DNA of 20,970 bases from positions 1-20,970 of IMG/VR virus record IMGVR_UViG_3300044547_000764, one strand, 5' to 3'. Below are positions 8,412 through 15,800 of the stretch, piece by piece. Below the pieces are notes generated by a model that saw nothing but the letters and a program-made list of their open reading frames with translations, made no database searches and had not been told where the DNA came from. Origin of the DNA: a virus. The position numbers and the translations under genes are program-made. Each line of letters opens with the position of its first letter. Position 1 is the stretch's first letter.

Positions 8412-8454
8412 AAAAGTTAGGATTTGGAGAAATTATCTCTTTATCCTAACTTTT
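8412..8454 (-). terminator. intrinsic terminator, possibly bidirectional
   Basis: A 12-bp perfect inverted repeat (AAAAGTTAGGAT at 8412-8423 with ATCCTAACTTTT at 8443-8454) carries A-rich and T-rich flanks, giving a T run after the stem on the minus strand. A small inner GAGA/TCTC pair lies in the loop. It separates the gp26-like region from the tape-measure operon. The upstream arm is inside the coding region of the 52-codon ORF. Confidence 0.75.
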
Positions 8455-8591
8455 GATTGTCTTTGTGATGATTTTATTTGTTCATTCTCTTTTTTCTTAG
8501 AATCCACCAGTTTATTGTAGTAAAATAACCTTAATCGGGTTGGCATTTTGTATAGTTCCATCATAGTAAATCCATTACCATAATTAACCAT
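8433..8591 (-). CDS. Small ORF, candidate frameshift extension of the gp26-like protein (tail chaperone-type)
   Basis: A 52-residue frame runs from ATG (8589-8591) to TAA (8433-8435). It reads MVNYGNGFTMMELYKMP, then TRLRLFYYNKLVD, then a strongly basic tail (SKKKENEQIK and on to KVRIKR). The ELY.MP.RLR.FYY..L segment recalls small phage proteins such as P2 GpE (MSL.EL..WR..A), which are made as frameshift extensions of tail chaperones. Its frame is open 16 codons upstream of the ATG, up to the T7 run inside the 3' end of the gp26-like gene, so it may be translated as a fusion. No Shine-Dalgarno precedes the ATG. It sits between tube and tape measure, as tail chaperone extensions do. It could also be independently started. 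The coding status is judged from composition and position. Confidence 0.6.
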   Translation of the reverse strand: MVNYGNGFTMMELYKMPTRLRLFYYNKLVDSKKKENEQIKSSQRQSKVRIKR

Positions 8592-8619
8592 ATCAAAAAT
8601 CTGCGAATGTAGATTTATA

Positions 8620-9378
8620 CTATGATTGGTAGGAAGGCCAAAAAAACCCTACTCCTAATGAAATAGGCGCCTCCTCCACCTCACCATCTTCATGAGTATA
8701 TTCAAATTTCATATTCATATCAGGTGACATACTCTTAATATGCTCTCTTAATGCTCTACTATCTTTAGCTAACATATTGTTTACAAATTTGTTAATAGTT
8801 GCTAAATCATTCTTACCATCAACTGATTTAATCATATATCTCAATCTAGTACTAATCTCAGATGATACATCTTTATTTATTTTTTTAAGAGCCTCTACAT
8901 CTTTATCAATTAATCTTTCATCACCATGTGTTAATATCTTAAATGTTAATTTAGTACCACTTGGTGTTGTATAATCAAATTCATTTTTGTTTTTGAATAT
9001 TGAAAAATCAACCTCTTTAGTTTGAATTGTAGATAAATCAAAATTTACATTAATAGTTTCACCTTTTTTAGATGAAAAGAATTGTAAATTATATTCTGCA
9101 CCATATCCTAATAATCTAGTTGCTAAAAGGATAGCGTTTTTATCACCAATAATAATATCATCCGATTTTATACCATCTACTATAATAGATTCAAATAATG
9201 TATCAATTGCTAATCCTTTTTTAATAAGATTAGATGAAGAAAGAATATCTTCTTCCTTTGCAGTCATTAATTTAATTCTAATTTGCCCAGATGATAATGG
9301 ATGTTCTGGTGGATATACTTTACCTTGAGATGGAAGGTCTAATACTTCCGTTGGAAAATCATATACTTTGTCTGTCAT
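8620..9378 (-). CDS. T4 gp26-type baseplate / tail assembly protein
   Basis: This 252-residue protein opens with VLDLPSQGKVYPPEHPLSSG, then IRIKLMTAKEEDILSSSNLIKKG, then IIIGDKNAILLATRLLGYGAEY. I associate this pattern with the T4 gp26-like 'T4 baseplate protein' family (Pfam PF12322) found in T4-like phages. It ends with GVGFFWPSYQS; FFWP endings are typical in my memory of the family. T4 gp26 is 208 residues and acts in baseplate hub assembly. Here the gene lies between tail tube and tape measure, the position used by the tail assembly chaperone in many phages. The helical middle contains DVEALKKINKDVSSEIS. A terminator precedes it (after the tube gene) and a motif ATATTTAT-like element lies 29 bases upstream. 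The 3' end carries a T7 run that could allow frameshifting into the next ORF. Confidence 0.75.
   Translation of the reverse strand: MTDKVYDFPTEVLDLPSQGKVYPPEHPLSSGQIRIKLMTAKEEDILSSSNLIKKGLAIDTLFESIIVDGIKSDDIIIGDKNAILLATRLLGYGAEYNLQFFSSKKGETINVNFDLSTIQTKEVDFSIFKNKNEFDYTTPSGTKLTFKILTHGDERLIDKDVEALKKINKDVSSEISTRLRYMIKSVDGKNDLATINKFVNNMLAKDSRALREHIKSMSPDMNMKFEYTHEDGEVEEAPISLGVGFFWPSYQS
8640..8646 (-). other. candidate programmed frameshift site (T7 run)
   Basis: Near the end of the gp26-like gene the minus strand reads GGG TTT TTT TGG. Skipping one T (+1) or slipping back two (-2) leaves the 0 frame and enters a frame that is closed by a TAG at 8649-8651 just upstream but then stays open to 8433. 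The 0 frame stops at 8620-8622. The shared window is therefore only 29 bases and contains the homopolymer. The fused product would be about 314 residues. A -1 slip would terminate after about ten residues. A homopolymer sequencing error is an alternative. Confidence 0.4.
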
Positions 9379-9405
9379 AACTTTACTTGTTTTAAGTTTG
9401 TATAT

Positions 9406-9413
9406 ATAAATAC
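9406..9413 (-). promoter_or_regulatory. putative late promoter motif (one mismatch)
   Basis: The minus strand reads GTATTTAT, one base off ATATTTAT, lying 28 bases before the ATG of the gp26-like gene and downstream of the strong terminator at 9446-9465. Confidence 0.45.
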
Positions 9414-9445
9414 ATAGTTTTTAAAAAATTAGAAAGCACAAAAAA

Positions 9446-9465
9446 GGGGATATTTTGGTATCCCC
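9446..9465 (-). terminator. intrinsic terminator after tail tube gene
   Basis: Minus-strand GGGGATA, loop CCAAAA, TATCCCC forms a perfect 7-bp G/C-rich stem followed by six T residues. It lies 23 bases past the tube stop codon. This is the clearest terminator in the window and would insulate the abundant tube transcript from the gp26-like gene. Confidence 0.9.
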
Positions 9466-9488
9466 TGATTGTTTTTATTATTTTTAGA

Positions 9489-9977
9489 TTAGTATTCTAA
9501 GATAGCGTAATCATAAGATAATGTTAAAGTGATAGTTGCTACTTCGTTTGAAGTGAAATCTAAATCACCAAAGTTAGCTTGAAGAATGAAAGCTCCTTTA
9601 AGTTTCCATTGTTCTATTTTATCGCCGACTGGTCCCAACATATAGATATCGATATCCTTTTTGTAGAAATCAGCGTATCCATCTCTACCAGTAATAGATT
9701 CATGTGATAATCTCACCCACTCCATTACCGCTTGTGCTCCAGATGGAACGATTGGGTCATAAAGAGTGATTTCTAAATCTTGCCACTCACCTTTACCTTT
9801 CAACTGTCTTTTAACGTTGATATGGTCTAAAGTTACTTTCTCAAAGTTAATTTGAGGTCTGTTACCAGCTTTTACTAAATATGATTGAATACCATCAATT
9901 TCCATGATGTATCTGTTCTTCATTTTAGGTTCGAAGTTCGTATAGAACATCTTATCAAATTCTAATATTTCTGCCAT
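9489..9977 (-). CDS. Tail tube protein (T4 gp19-like)
   Basis: The tail tube protein stacks as hexamers to form the inner tube through which DNA passes. This 162-residue protein matches the gp19 family in length and pattern. The N-terminus is MAEILEFDKMFYTNFEPKMK, followed by NRYIMEIDGIQSYLVKAGNRP, then VKRQLKGKGEWQDLEITLYD, PSGAQAVMEWVRLSHES and a final FTSNEVATITLTLSYDYAILEY. The basic VKRQLKGKGEW loop and the C-terminal beta-strand are typical. It directly follows the sheath gene (52-base gap), the classical sheath-tube order. Start choice is supported by AAAAGGAA ending six bases before the ATG. It likely has its own promoter (10002-10009) and terminator (9446-9465), which fits a protein needed in high copy. 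Confidence 0.92.
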   Translation of the reverse strand: MAEILEFDKMFYTNFEPKMKNRYIMEIDGIQSYLVKAGNRPQINFEKVTLDHINVKRQLKGKGEWQDLEITLYDPIVPSGAQAVMEWVRLSHESITGRDGYADFYKKDIDIYMLGPVGDKIEQWKLKGAFILQANFGDLDFTSNEVATITLTLSYDYAILEY

Positions 9978-9982
9978 TTTTG

Positions 9983-9990
9983 TTCCTTTT
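9983..9990 (-). promoter_or_regulatory. ribosome binding site of tail tube gene
   Basis: Minus-strand AAAAGGAA lies five bases before the ATG at 9975-9977. It is one of only two convincing Shine-Dalgarno sequences in the window; the other serves the sheath gene. Confidence 0.7.
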
Positions 9991-10001
9991 ATTTTATATT
10001 A

Positions 10002-10009
10002 ATAAATAT
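10002..10009 (-). promoter_or_regulatory. putative late promoter motif ATATTTAT
   Basis: An exact ATATTTAT on the minus strand lies 25 bases before the tube ATG, between sheath stop and tube start. No terminator is visible in this gap, so tube may be read both from here and by readthrough from the sheath. Confidence 0.5.
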
Positions 10010-10029
10010 CTAATTCCTTTATTTTCAAA

Positions 10030-12306
10030 TTATGCGTTGAAAGATGCTCCCGTTGGTAAGATGTTGAAATCAATTACGATGAATTCAGCCGTCTTTGCCG
10101 GTTGTAAGAACACTTGTCCTGCTAATACATTTCTATCGATTACATCCGGTGTGTTGTTAGTTTCATCCATTACAACTTTGAATGCGTATAAACCTTGTCT
10201 TTGTTGGATAGCCTCTAAATAAGGGTTTACAGTGTTTAAGAAACGAGTTCTAGTTGTAGATGTATTTTGTTCGAACACTAAATAACGAGATGTTGAAGCG
10301 ATGAACTTCTTCATTGTGATAAGTAATCTTCTTACATTGATTCTATCTAATGCTGAAGCCTTATCTTGCAATGTCTTCTGTCCGAATGCTACAATACCTT
10401 GTCCAGGGAATGCTGCGATTGGGTTTACTTTGTTCTCATATAGAGTGTCTCTCTCTGCATGTGTTAATCTATTCAATACACTAACTGCTCCAGTGATACC
10501 ACCTCTATTCAAACCAGCCGGTGCGAACCACTCTGCCGCCAATCTATCATTACTTGCGTAAACCGCTGGTAATAATACGGATGGAGGAACGATTGTTAAT
10601 TTGTTTGTATTTGTATCAATTGTTTTAATCCAAGGATAGTAAGTACCAACATAATTTGAATCTACTCCTTGTGCTTTTTCAGTTACATCTGCAATTGTTG
10701 CATCATAATCAGAAAATTCAGCTATGTAGAATGCATCTTGTCTATCTTCAACCATATCAATAACTGCTTGAACAGCTGCTGGATGGCTTTGATAGTTTAG
10801 ACCCGGTGTTACCACCATATTGATATCCCACTCATCAGGATTAGAAATTGCGTTAATTGCTTTTGTATATGCTGCTGAACCAGATGCTGCTGAAGTTGAA
10901 CAATTGAATCCTTGCTGATTTGCATTGTTCCAATTTGCATCACCAGCTTTAGCTATTGGTGTGATTGGGTTAGTACCATCAAAACCTTGTTGGAATGCTA
11001 ATACAAATTGTCTCTTAACCATATCAACTGCTTTTGAACCAGTCATTTGGTATGATAATTGAGAATCAAATCCGAAAACAACGTTTGAACCTGATACTGC
11101 TTCATTAGGAATTGGTTTTAAGTATTGAGCGTTATCAATTGATACACCCTCACCTTCAAAATCAAATCCACTATAATAGATTGGAGAACCAGCTGTGTTA
11201 GCTGCTGAACCTGTTTGATATACAACTGCAGGTACTTTAGTTACATCACCAGCTGCTGTTTCAATTGGATTTATATATGCGGCATGTCCGAATGGTGCTG
11301 CTGATATAGGATATGAACCAGCTATTGCTACGTCAACTCTTACATATTTTGATTTGTTAGCGTAATCACCATTTTGTGTGATTTTACCAGCAGCATCAAT
11401 TGTAATATAAGAATCACCCATTCTTCTAGCTATAAAGTTTGGAGAAGCAGGGTCTAAGTTTACATTGTTAAATGTTTCAACAACACTCTTTCTCTTATCA
11501 ATATCAGAATAACTTCTAATAGTTACAGTAAAAGTTGAATAATCAGTACCGCCATCTTCACCAGCTGCCTTTACATTAGAAATACCAACTTTAAATTTAG
11601 TATTATAATTTGCACCATCACCTAAAGTTACAAATTTGAAAAGGTCATATCTTACACCACTAATCAATTGAGAGGTAACCATTGGAGTTTGTGCAGGTTG
11701 TGCATCAAATGTATAAACCTGTGTAGGTAATACAATACTAGATATACTAGCGGTTGGTAAACTATTTGCTGCATTTTCAAAGTAAACATAAGTGTATGCT
11801 TCTTTTGGTCCAAGTGGAGATTCACCAAATACATCTGATAAATCATTTGTAGCTGATGTTACTGTTGATGCTGATACATTCGTTGCACTACCGGTTGCTC
11901 CAGTAATTACAAATGAACCAGATGTACCAGTTGCACTTCCTCCAGTAAAACCATAGTTTTGGAATCCGTTTGAAGTTGAGTATAATACACCAGCTATTTT
12001 ACCGCCAGCAACTATTGCCAATGGTGCTGCTTGGTAGTATCCTCCGATACCTGCAACTCTTACGATAGTAGCTTGTCCAGCTTCTCTTAAATAATTTTGT
12101 ACTGCGTATTCAGTATAATATGTTCCGTCTACTTTACCGAACTTTTCCTCAAATTCTGATTGAGTTGTTACGATTGTAGGTACAAATGCAGGTCCTTCTT
12201 TTAGAGGTCCTATAAATGCTGCTCCGATTTCACCGATTCCTTGAGAAAGGAATGATAAATCGTTTTCTCTAGTAAATACACCAGGGGATACAATTCTTTC
12301 TGCCAT
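10030..12306 (-). CDS. Tail sheath protein (T4 gp18-like)
   Basis: The sheath contracts to drive the tube through the host envelope. I place the start at ATG 12304-12306, giving MAERIVSPGVFTREND and 758 residues, because GGAGA stands eight bases upstream and the N-terminus then matches sheath proteins. An upstream in-frame ATG at 12357 would add 17 unlikely residues and run over the untranslated leader. Residues 1-90 include IGEIGAAFIGPLKEGPAF and the AVQNYLREAGQATIVRVAG segment. Residues about 100-420 form a Ser/Thr/Gly-rich, beta-rich region, probably the exposed variable insertion. The C-terminal part (about 593-758) is highly typical: GLNRGGITGAVSVLNRLTHA, then NPIAAFPGQGIVAFGQKTL, DRINVRRLLITMKKFI, and NTVNPYLEAIQQRQGLYAFK, matching the sheath C-terminal domain that binds tube and neighbouring sheath subunits. 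T4 gp18 is 659 residues. Confidence 0.93.
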   Translation of the reverse strand: MAERIVSPGVFTRENDLSFLSQGIGEIGAAFIGPLKEGPAFVPTIVTTQSEFEEKFGKVDGTYYTEYAVQNYLREAGQATIVRVAGIGGYYQAAPLAIVAGGKIAGVLYSTSNGFQNYGFTGGSATGTSGSFVITGATGSATNVSASTVTSATNDLSDVFGESPLGPKEAYTYVYFENAANSLPTASISSIVLPTQVYTFDAQPAQTPMVTSQLISGVRYDLFKFVTLGDGANYNTKFKVGISNVKAAGEDGGTDYSTFTVTIRSYSDIDKRKSVVETFNNVNLDPASPNFIARRMGDSYITIDAAGKITQNGDYANKSKYVRVDVAIAGSYPISAAPFGHAAYINPIETAAGDVTKVPAVVYQTGSAANTAGSPIYYSGFDFEGEGVSIDNAQYLKPIPNEAVSGSNVVFGFDSQLSYQMTGSKAVDMVKRQFVLAFQQGFDGTNPITPIAKAGDANWNNANQQGFNCSTSAASGSAAYTKAINAISNPDEWDINMVVTPGLNYQSHPAAVQAVIDMVEDRQDAFYIAEFSDYDATIADVTEKAQGVDSNYVGTYYPWIKTIDTNTNKLTIVPPSVLLPAVYASNDRLAAEWFAPAGLNRGGITGAVSVLNRLTHAERDTLYENKVNPIAAFPGQGIVAFGQKTLQDKASALDRINVRRLLITMKKFIASTSRYLVFEQNTSTTRTRFLNTVNPYLEAIQQRQGLYAFKVVMDETNNTPDVIDRNVLAGQVFLQPAKTAEFIVIDFNILPTGASFNA

Positions 12307-12312
12307 GTTATT

Positions 12313-12317
12313 TCTCC
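12313..12317 (-). promoter_or_regulatory. ribosome binding site deciding the sheath start
   Basis: Minus-strand GGAGA followed by AATAAC and ATG (12304-12306). It supports the MAERIV start over the in-frame ATG 51 bases upstream, which has no such site. Confidence 0.75.
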
Positions 12318-12367
12318 GATTATTATGTTTTAAAATGCTAATATTGAGTATGTACAATATTACCTAT

Positions 12368-12375
12368 ATAAATAT
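12368..12375 (-). promoter_or_regulatory. putative late promoter motif ATATTTAT
   Basis: An exact octamer on the minus strand, 61 bases before the sheath ATG and immediately after the terminator hairpin at 12382-12427. The resulting leader would be the longest in the window, about 50 bases. Confidence 0.5.
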
Positions 12376-12381
12376 AAAGAA

Positions 12382-12427
12382 AATGTCCAAAACATAATTT
12401 ATTTTATTAAACTATACTTTGGACATT
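12382..12427 (-). terminator. probable terminator between 131-residue gene and sheath
   Basis: A 10-bp perfect inverted repeat (AATGTCCAAA at 12382-12391 with TTTGGACATT at 12418-12427) encloses a 26-base AT-rich loop. On the minus strand the stem is followed by TTTTCTTT (the first Ts overlap the stem end). The large loop makes it weaker than the others. Confidence 0.6.
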
Positions 12428-12450
12428 CAAAATAATATATTTTTGGTATA

Positions 12451-12846
12451 TTATACAGGAGGTGCATCAGGTATATTACTACCAGATGCGTCAGACCAAG
12501 GAAAATTCTTAGGTCCAACTTCTTGCTTTTCCCATTTTATAGTATCGATATGCTTAGTTAATTGCTCATTTACATGCTGCCAATAATGAGGATGTGGTGA
12601 ATCTGAACCACTTACATATGATTTAACCCAACCCAATATTAGGTCTTCAGATAAATCTTTGTAATCAATGAATCCATCATGATTTAAATCTTGCACTTCA
12701 AAAGGAGTTCCTCCTGTAAATGTAGCTGTATATCCTTCTTCATCGGTAGCTTCAACTTTCCAATTCGTACCAACGATAACATCCGCTAAATCAGATGTAT
12801 TTTGTTTTCTAAGTCCTGTTAATGACCATTTGTATTCGAATGCCAT
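12451..12846 (-). CDS. Small virion-associated protein with an EF-hand/dockerin-type calcium loop
   Basis: This 131-residue protein begins MAFEYKWSLTGLRKQNTSDL, then VIVGTNWKVEATDEEGYTATF, and later YWQHVNEQLTKHID and NFPWSDASG. I recall small proteins with this opening in T4-like environmental phages, but no function is known to me. Residues 53-64 read DLNHDGFIDYKD, with Asp/Asn/Asp at loop positions 1, 3 and 5, Gly at 6, Asp at 9 and Asp at 12, the form of a single EF-hand or dockerin calcium loop, followed by a helix (LSEDLILGWVKSYV). It lies 25 bases after the giant fibre stop, so a fibre-linked role such as attachment or calcium-dependent stability is possible but inferred. The ATG has no Shine-Dalgarno, and the promoter-like motif ends only 16 bases before it. 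Confidence 0.75.
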   Translation of the reverse strand: MAFEYKWSLTGLRKQNTSDLADVIVGTNWKVEATDEEGYTATFTGGTPFEVQDLNHDGFIDYKDLSEDLILGWVKSYVSGSDSPHPHYWQHVNEQLTKHIDTIKWEKQEVGPKNFPWSDASGSNIPDAPPV

Positions 12847-12862
12847 AGTTTTGTTATTTTAT

Positions 12863-12870
12863 ATAAATAT
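12863..12870 (-). promoter_or_regulatory. putative late promoter motif ATATTTAT
   Basis: An exact octamer on the minus strand, squeezed between the fibre stop codon (12872-12874) and the ATG at 12846. The leader would be about 10 bases or less, so the mRNA would be almost leaderless. No terminator follows the fibre gene. Confidence 0.4.
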
Positions 12871-12871
12871 A

Positions 12872-15800
12872 TTAGTTTTTATTTTTCAACTCTCTAATCT
12901 CAGCTCTTGCCTCATCCAACTCAGCTTTTAGTTCTTTAACTGCCTCAACTAATAATGCTGTAATCTTATCGTATTTGATAGTTTTATACATTGGAGACAT
13001 TTCAGGAACAAAATCAACCGCATCCATTGCGTTTTTAGAATCTTGGTGAGTAAGTTGAGTTTGGTATTCCGTTGTTAATAATGGTTCAACTGCCTCAACC
13101 TCTTGTGCAATCAATCCAATATCTCTAGTTCCAGCACGCTTACTATTAATATTTACTTTTTCATCATTCCAATCATAAGTAACTCCTCTAAGCTTTTGGA
13201 TTTTTTCTAAAGCGTTAGGAATTGTTTCTATATTTTCTTTAAGTCTAATATCAGAATAATATGCAATTACGTTACCACTTGCTCTCAAATCACCACTAAT
13301 ATACAATCCCCAATCAGTAGTATATGCTCTCCAACCAGCTGCGTATGCTAAATAAACGTTACCATTACAATATGCTAAGAAAGACCAACCATATGAAGGA
13401 TGCCAGAATCCACAAGGTGCACCAGCACCAGCAGTATGTATCATCAATGCCATACTACCATCAACTCTCCATCCAGAATATCCATTATTAGAACCACCCA
13501 TATACCAAGATGTATAATCTCCAGTATAACGGTCTAAGTATTTAGAACTATCGTATCTATTATACATAACACCAGAATACATTCTATTATAGAAATATGC
13601 AATTGGATTACCATTCTCACCACTCATGTAAGTGAATGTGTTATCACCAGTTGAGTTATCCATCAATCTCAAATACGAATAAGTGTTATTGTTATTCGCA
13701 TCAACTCTCAATGTAATATCATTAAATGAGTTTAATGAAACTGAATCGGTGAATGAACCATTATAATCCGTAGATGCATATCCGTGATTTGGATAAGTAT
13801 CATATGTTGCGTTCCAGTCAAAGGATACATATGCTAATCTACTAATATATGAACTATACGAACCATATGTTCCCCAAATAGAATATTCACTACCTACTCT
13901 GAATGAACCTTGTGCTCTAATATATGCATCACAATAAATGTTCTTACCATTATATGTTCTTAACCATGTAGAATCCTGCATAAACCAACCACCACCATAT
14001 GATTCATTATACCAACCAGTAGCATTATAACTTCTAAACCAGTTATAAGAATAGATTGTGTTGGCCATTGTCAATGTATTCATATACGATGAACCATTCA
14101 TATCAATATAATATCCACCATTATCTCTATCCACAATATATGGAACAAATAGAGTATTACTAATTCTTATATTAGTATCACCTCTACCAATACTCATAAT
14201 TTCATTACTATTAACTCCGGGAGAGTCTGCAAAAAATCTAGTACCACCATACGCAGGGTTTCCACCTAATTCCAAACCGGTATGCCATCCCAACGAAAGT
14301 CTTGTATGGGTTGAATTTCCATTATTATATGGAGATTTAACATACATAAAATAGTATGGTTGGTTATCACCTCTTTGTCCAGAACTAATACCAGTCTGAG
14401 AGCCAACTGCTGATGGGTCAGTTGTACTATTTGCTAAATCAATATGTCTTGTATTACCAGTAGCACTTCCAATTCTGAATGCAAATGTTCCACCATAATC
14501 ATAGTAGTAATTTGAGTTTACAGAACTTCGTGAGATTAAAGTACTACTATTAGTAACGCCATTTGTATAGAAATCACCATTGTTTGTTAATGAACCTACG
14601 TTTGTACCAGTTGATGCATTACGGAATACCCATGCTCTACCAGATGTATCCATTACAAACCAAGTACCATATTGGTCCGATTGGTAACCATGCGTACCAA
14701 ATCCAATGTTTGCTCCGTATTTAAACATTATCATTGAAGTAGTAGCGTTACCAGTACTCCATAATGTTATAGAACCATAGTAAGATGAGTTATTACCATT
14801 AGCGTTATACCAACCAGAACCATTTACCGTAAGATTGTTTATACTTCCTACATCACTACCACCAGCACTAATACCACCATACAACCAGTTATAACCAGCT
14901 GAGTAAATACCAGATGGATGCCAAGATGCTGCCCCAGTACCACCTACGTTTCCATTACCTTGTAATGAATATGCTCTAACTGCATTTAGGTTAGAAGTAC
15001 CATCAGTAATTAAATAATATGCACCATTTGAAGTACCATAATAAGTTGGTGCCTGCATACTATCTGCTGAATATTGTCTACCATATGTCCAAAATGAACC
15101 ATTATAGTGCGATATTATTGCATTTACTTTACTATTAGTATTATATCCAACCCAACCAGGCATTGCCGGTCCAGATGATTGTCCAACAAATACAGTTTCT
15201 GCACCGACCATAGTGTATGCACCATAACTTTGTCCACTTTGTGAACCTTTGTTGAAATAAAATATACCCCAGCCTCTAGCATTTTCTTGGAATAACCAGT
15301 TGTTATATTCAGAACCATCGGATACTAAGAATGTACCACCATCATTATTCTGTCTAAAGTAACTTTCAGCTTGAATTACATTACCAATTGATGTACCATT
15401 ACCATCCCACTTATAATATGCGTTATCATAATCATAGAATATAGGTGAACGAGTATCAACATATGAATATAATCTTCTATCCGAATCAATTCTAACCGCA
15501 TGTTGTCCATTTATTGAAGTAAAATCTGATGTGTTATTAACATAGAAATCTAAGTAGCCGTTTGCATTGGTCCTACCTGCTACTATATAGTTTGCACCAT
15601 TATTACCTAATTGTAAACCATACCAGTTAAGAGATGCATGATATATGTTTGAGTTATCAGTATATCTTGCTCTAAAATGATATCCACTATTTTTTGTAAT
15701 TAAATCGTTATCAGCAACATTACCTCTTGCCGATACAGTTTGTAAAGTTTCAGAAGTTGCTAAACCAGTAATGTTTGTATTTATTGAGTTTTTTGGAACA

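Noticed and set aside
12307-12357. Sheath start at the upstream ATG (12357)
   Set aside because: It would add 17 residues unlike sheath proteins and bypass the GGAGA site before MAERIV.
12367-12374. T4-type late promoter TATAAATA on the plus strand
   Set aside because: It would point away from all genes; the same bases read ATATTTAT on the coding strand, which is used as the motif instead.
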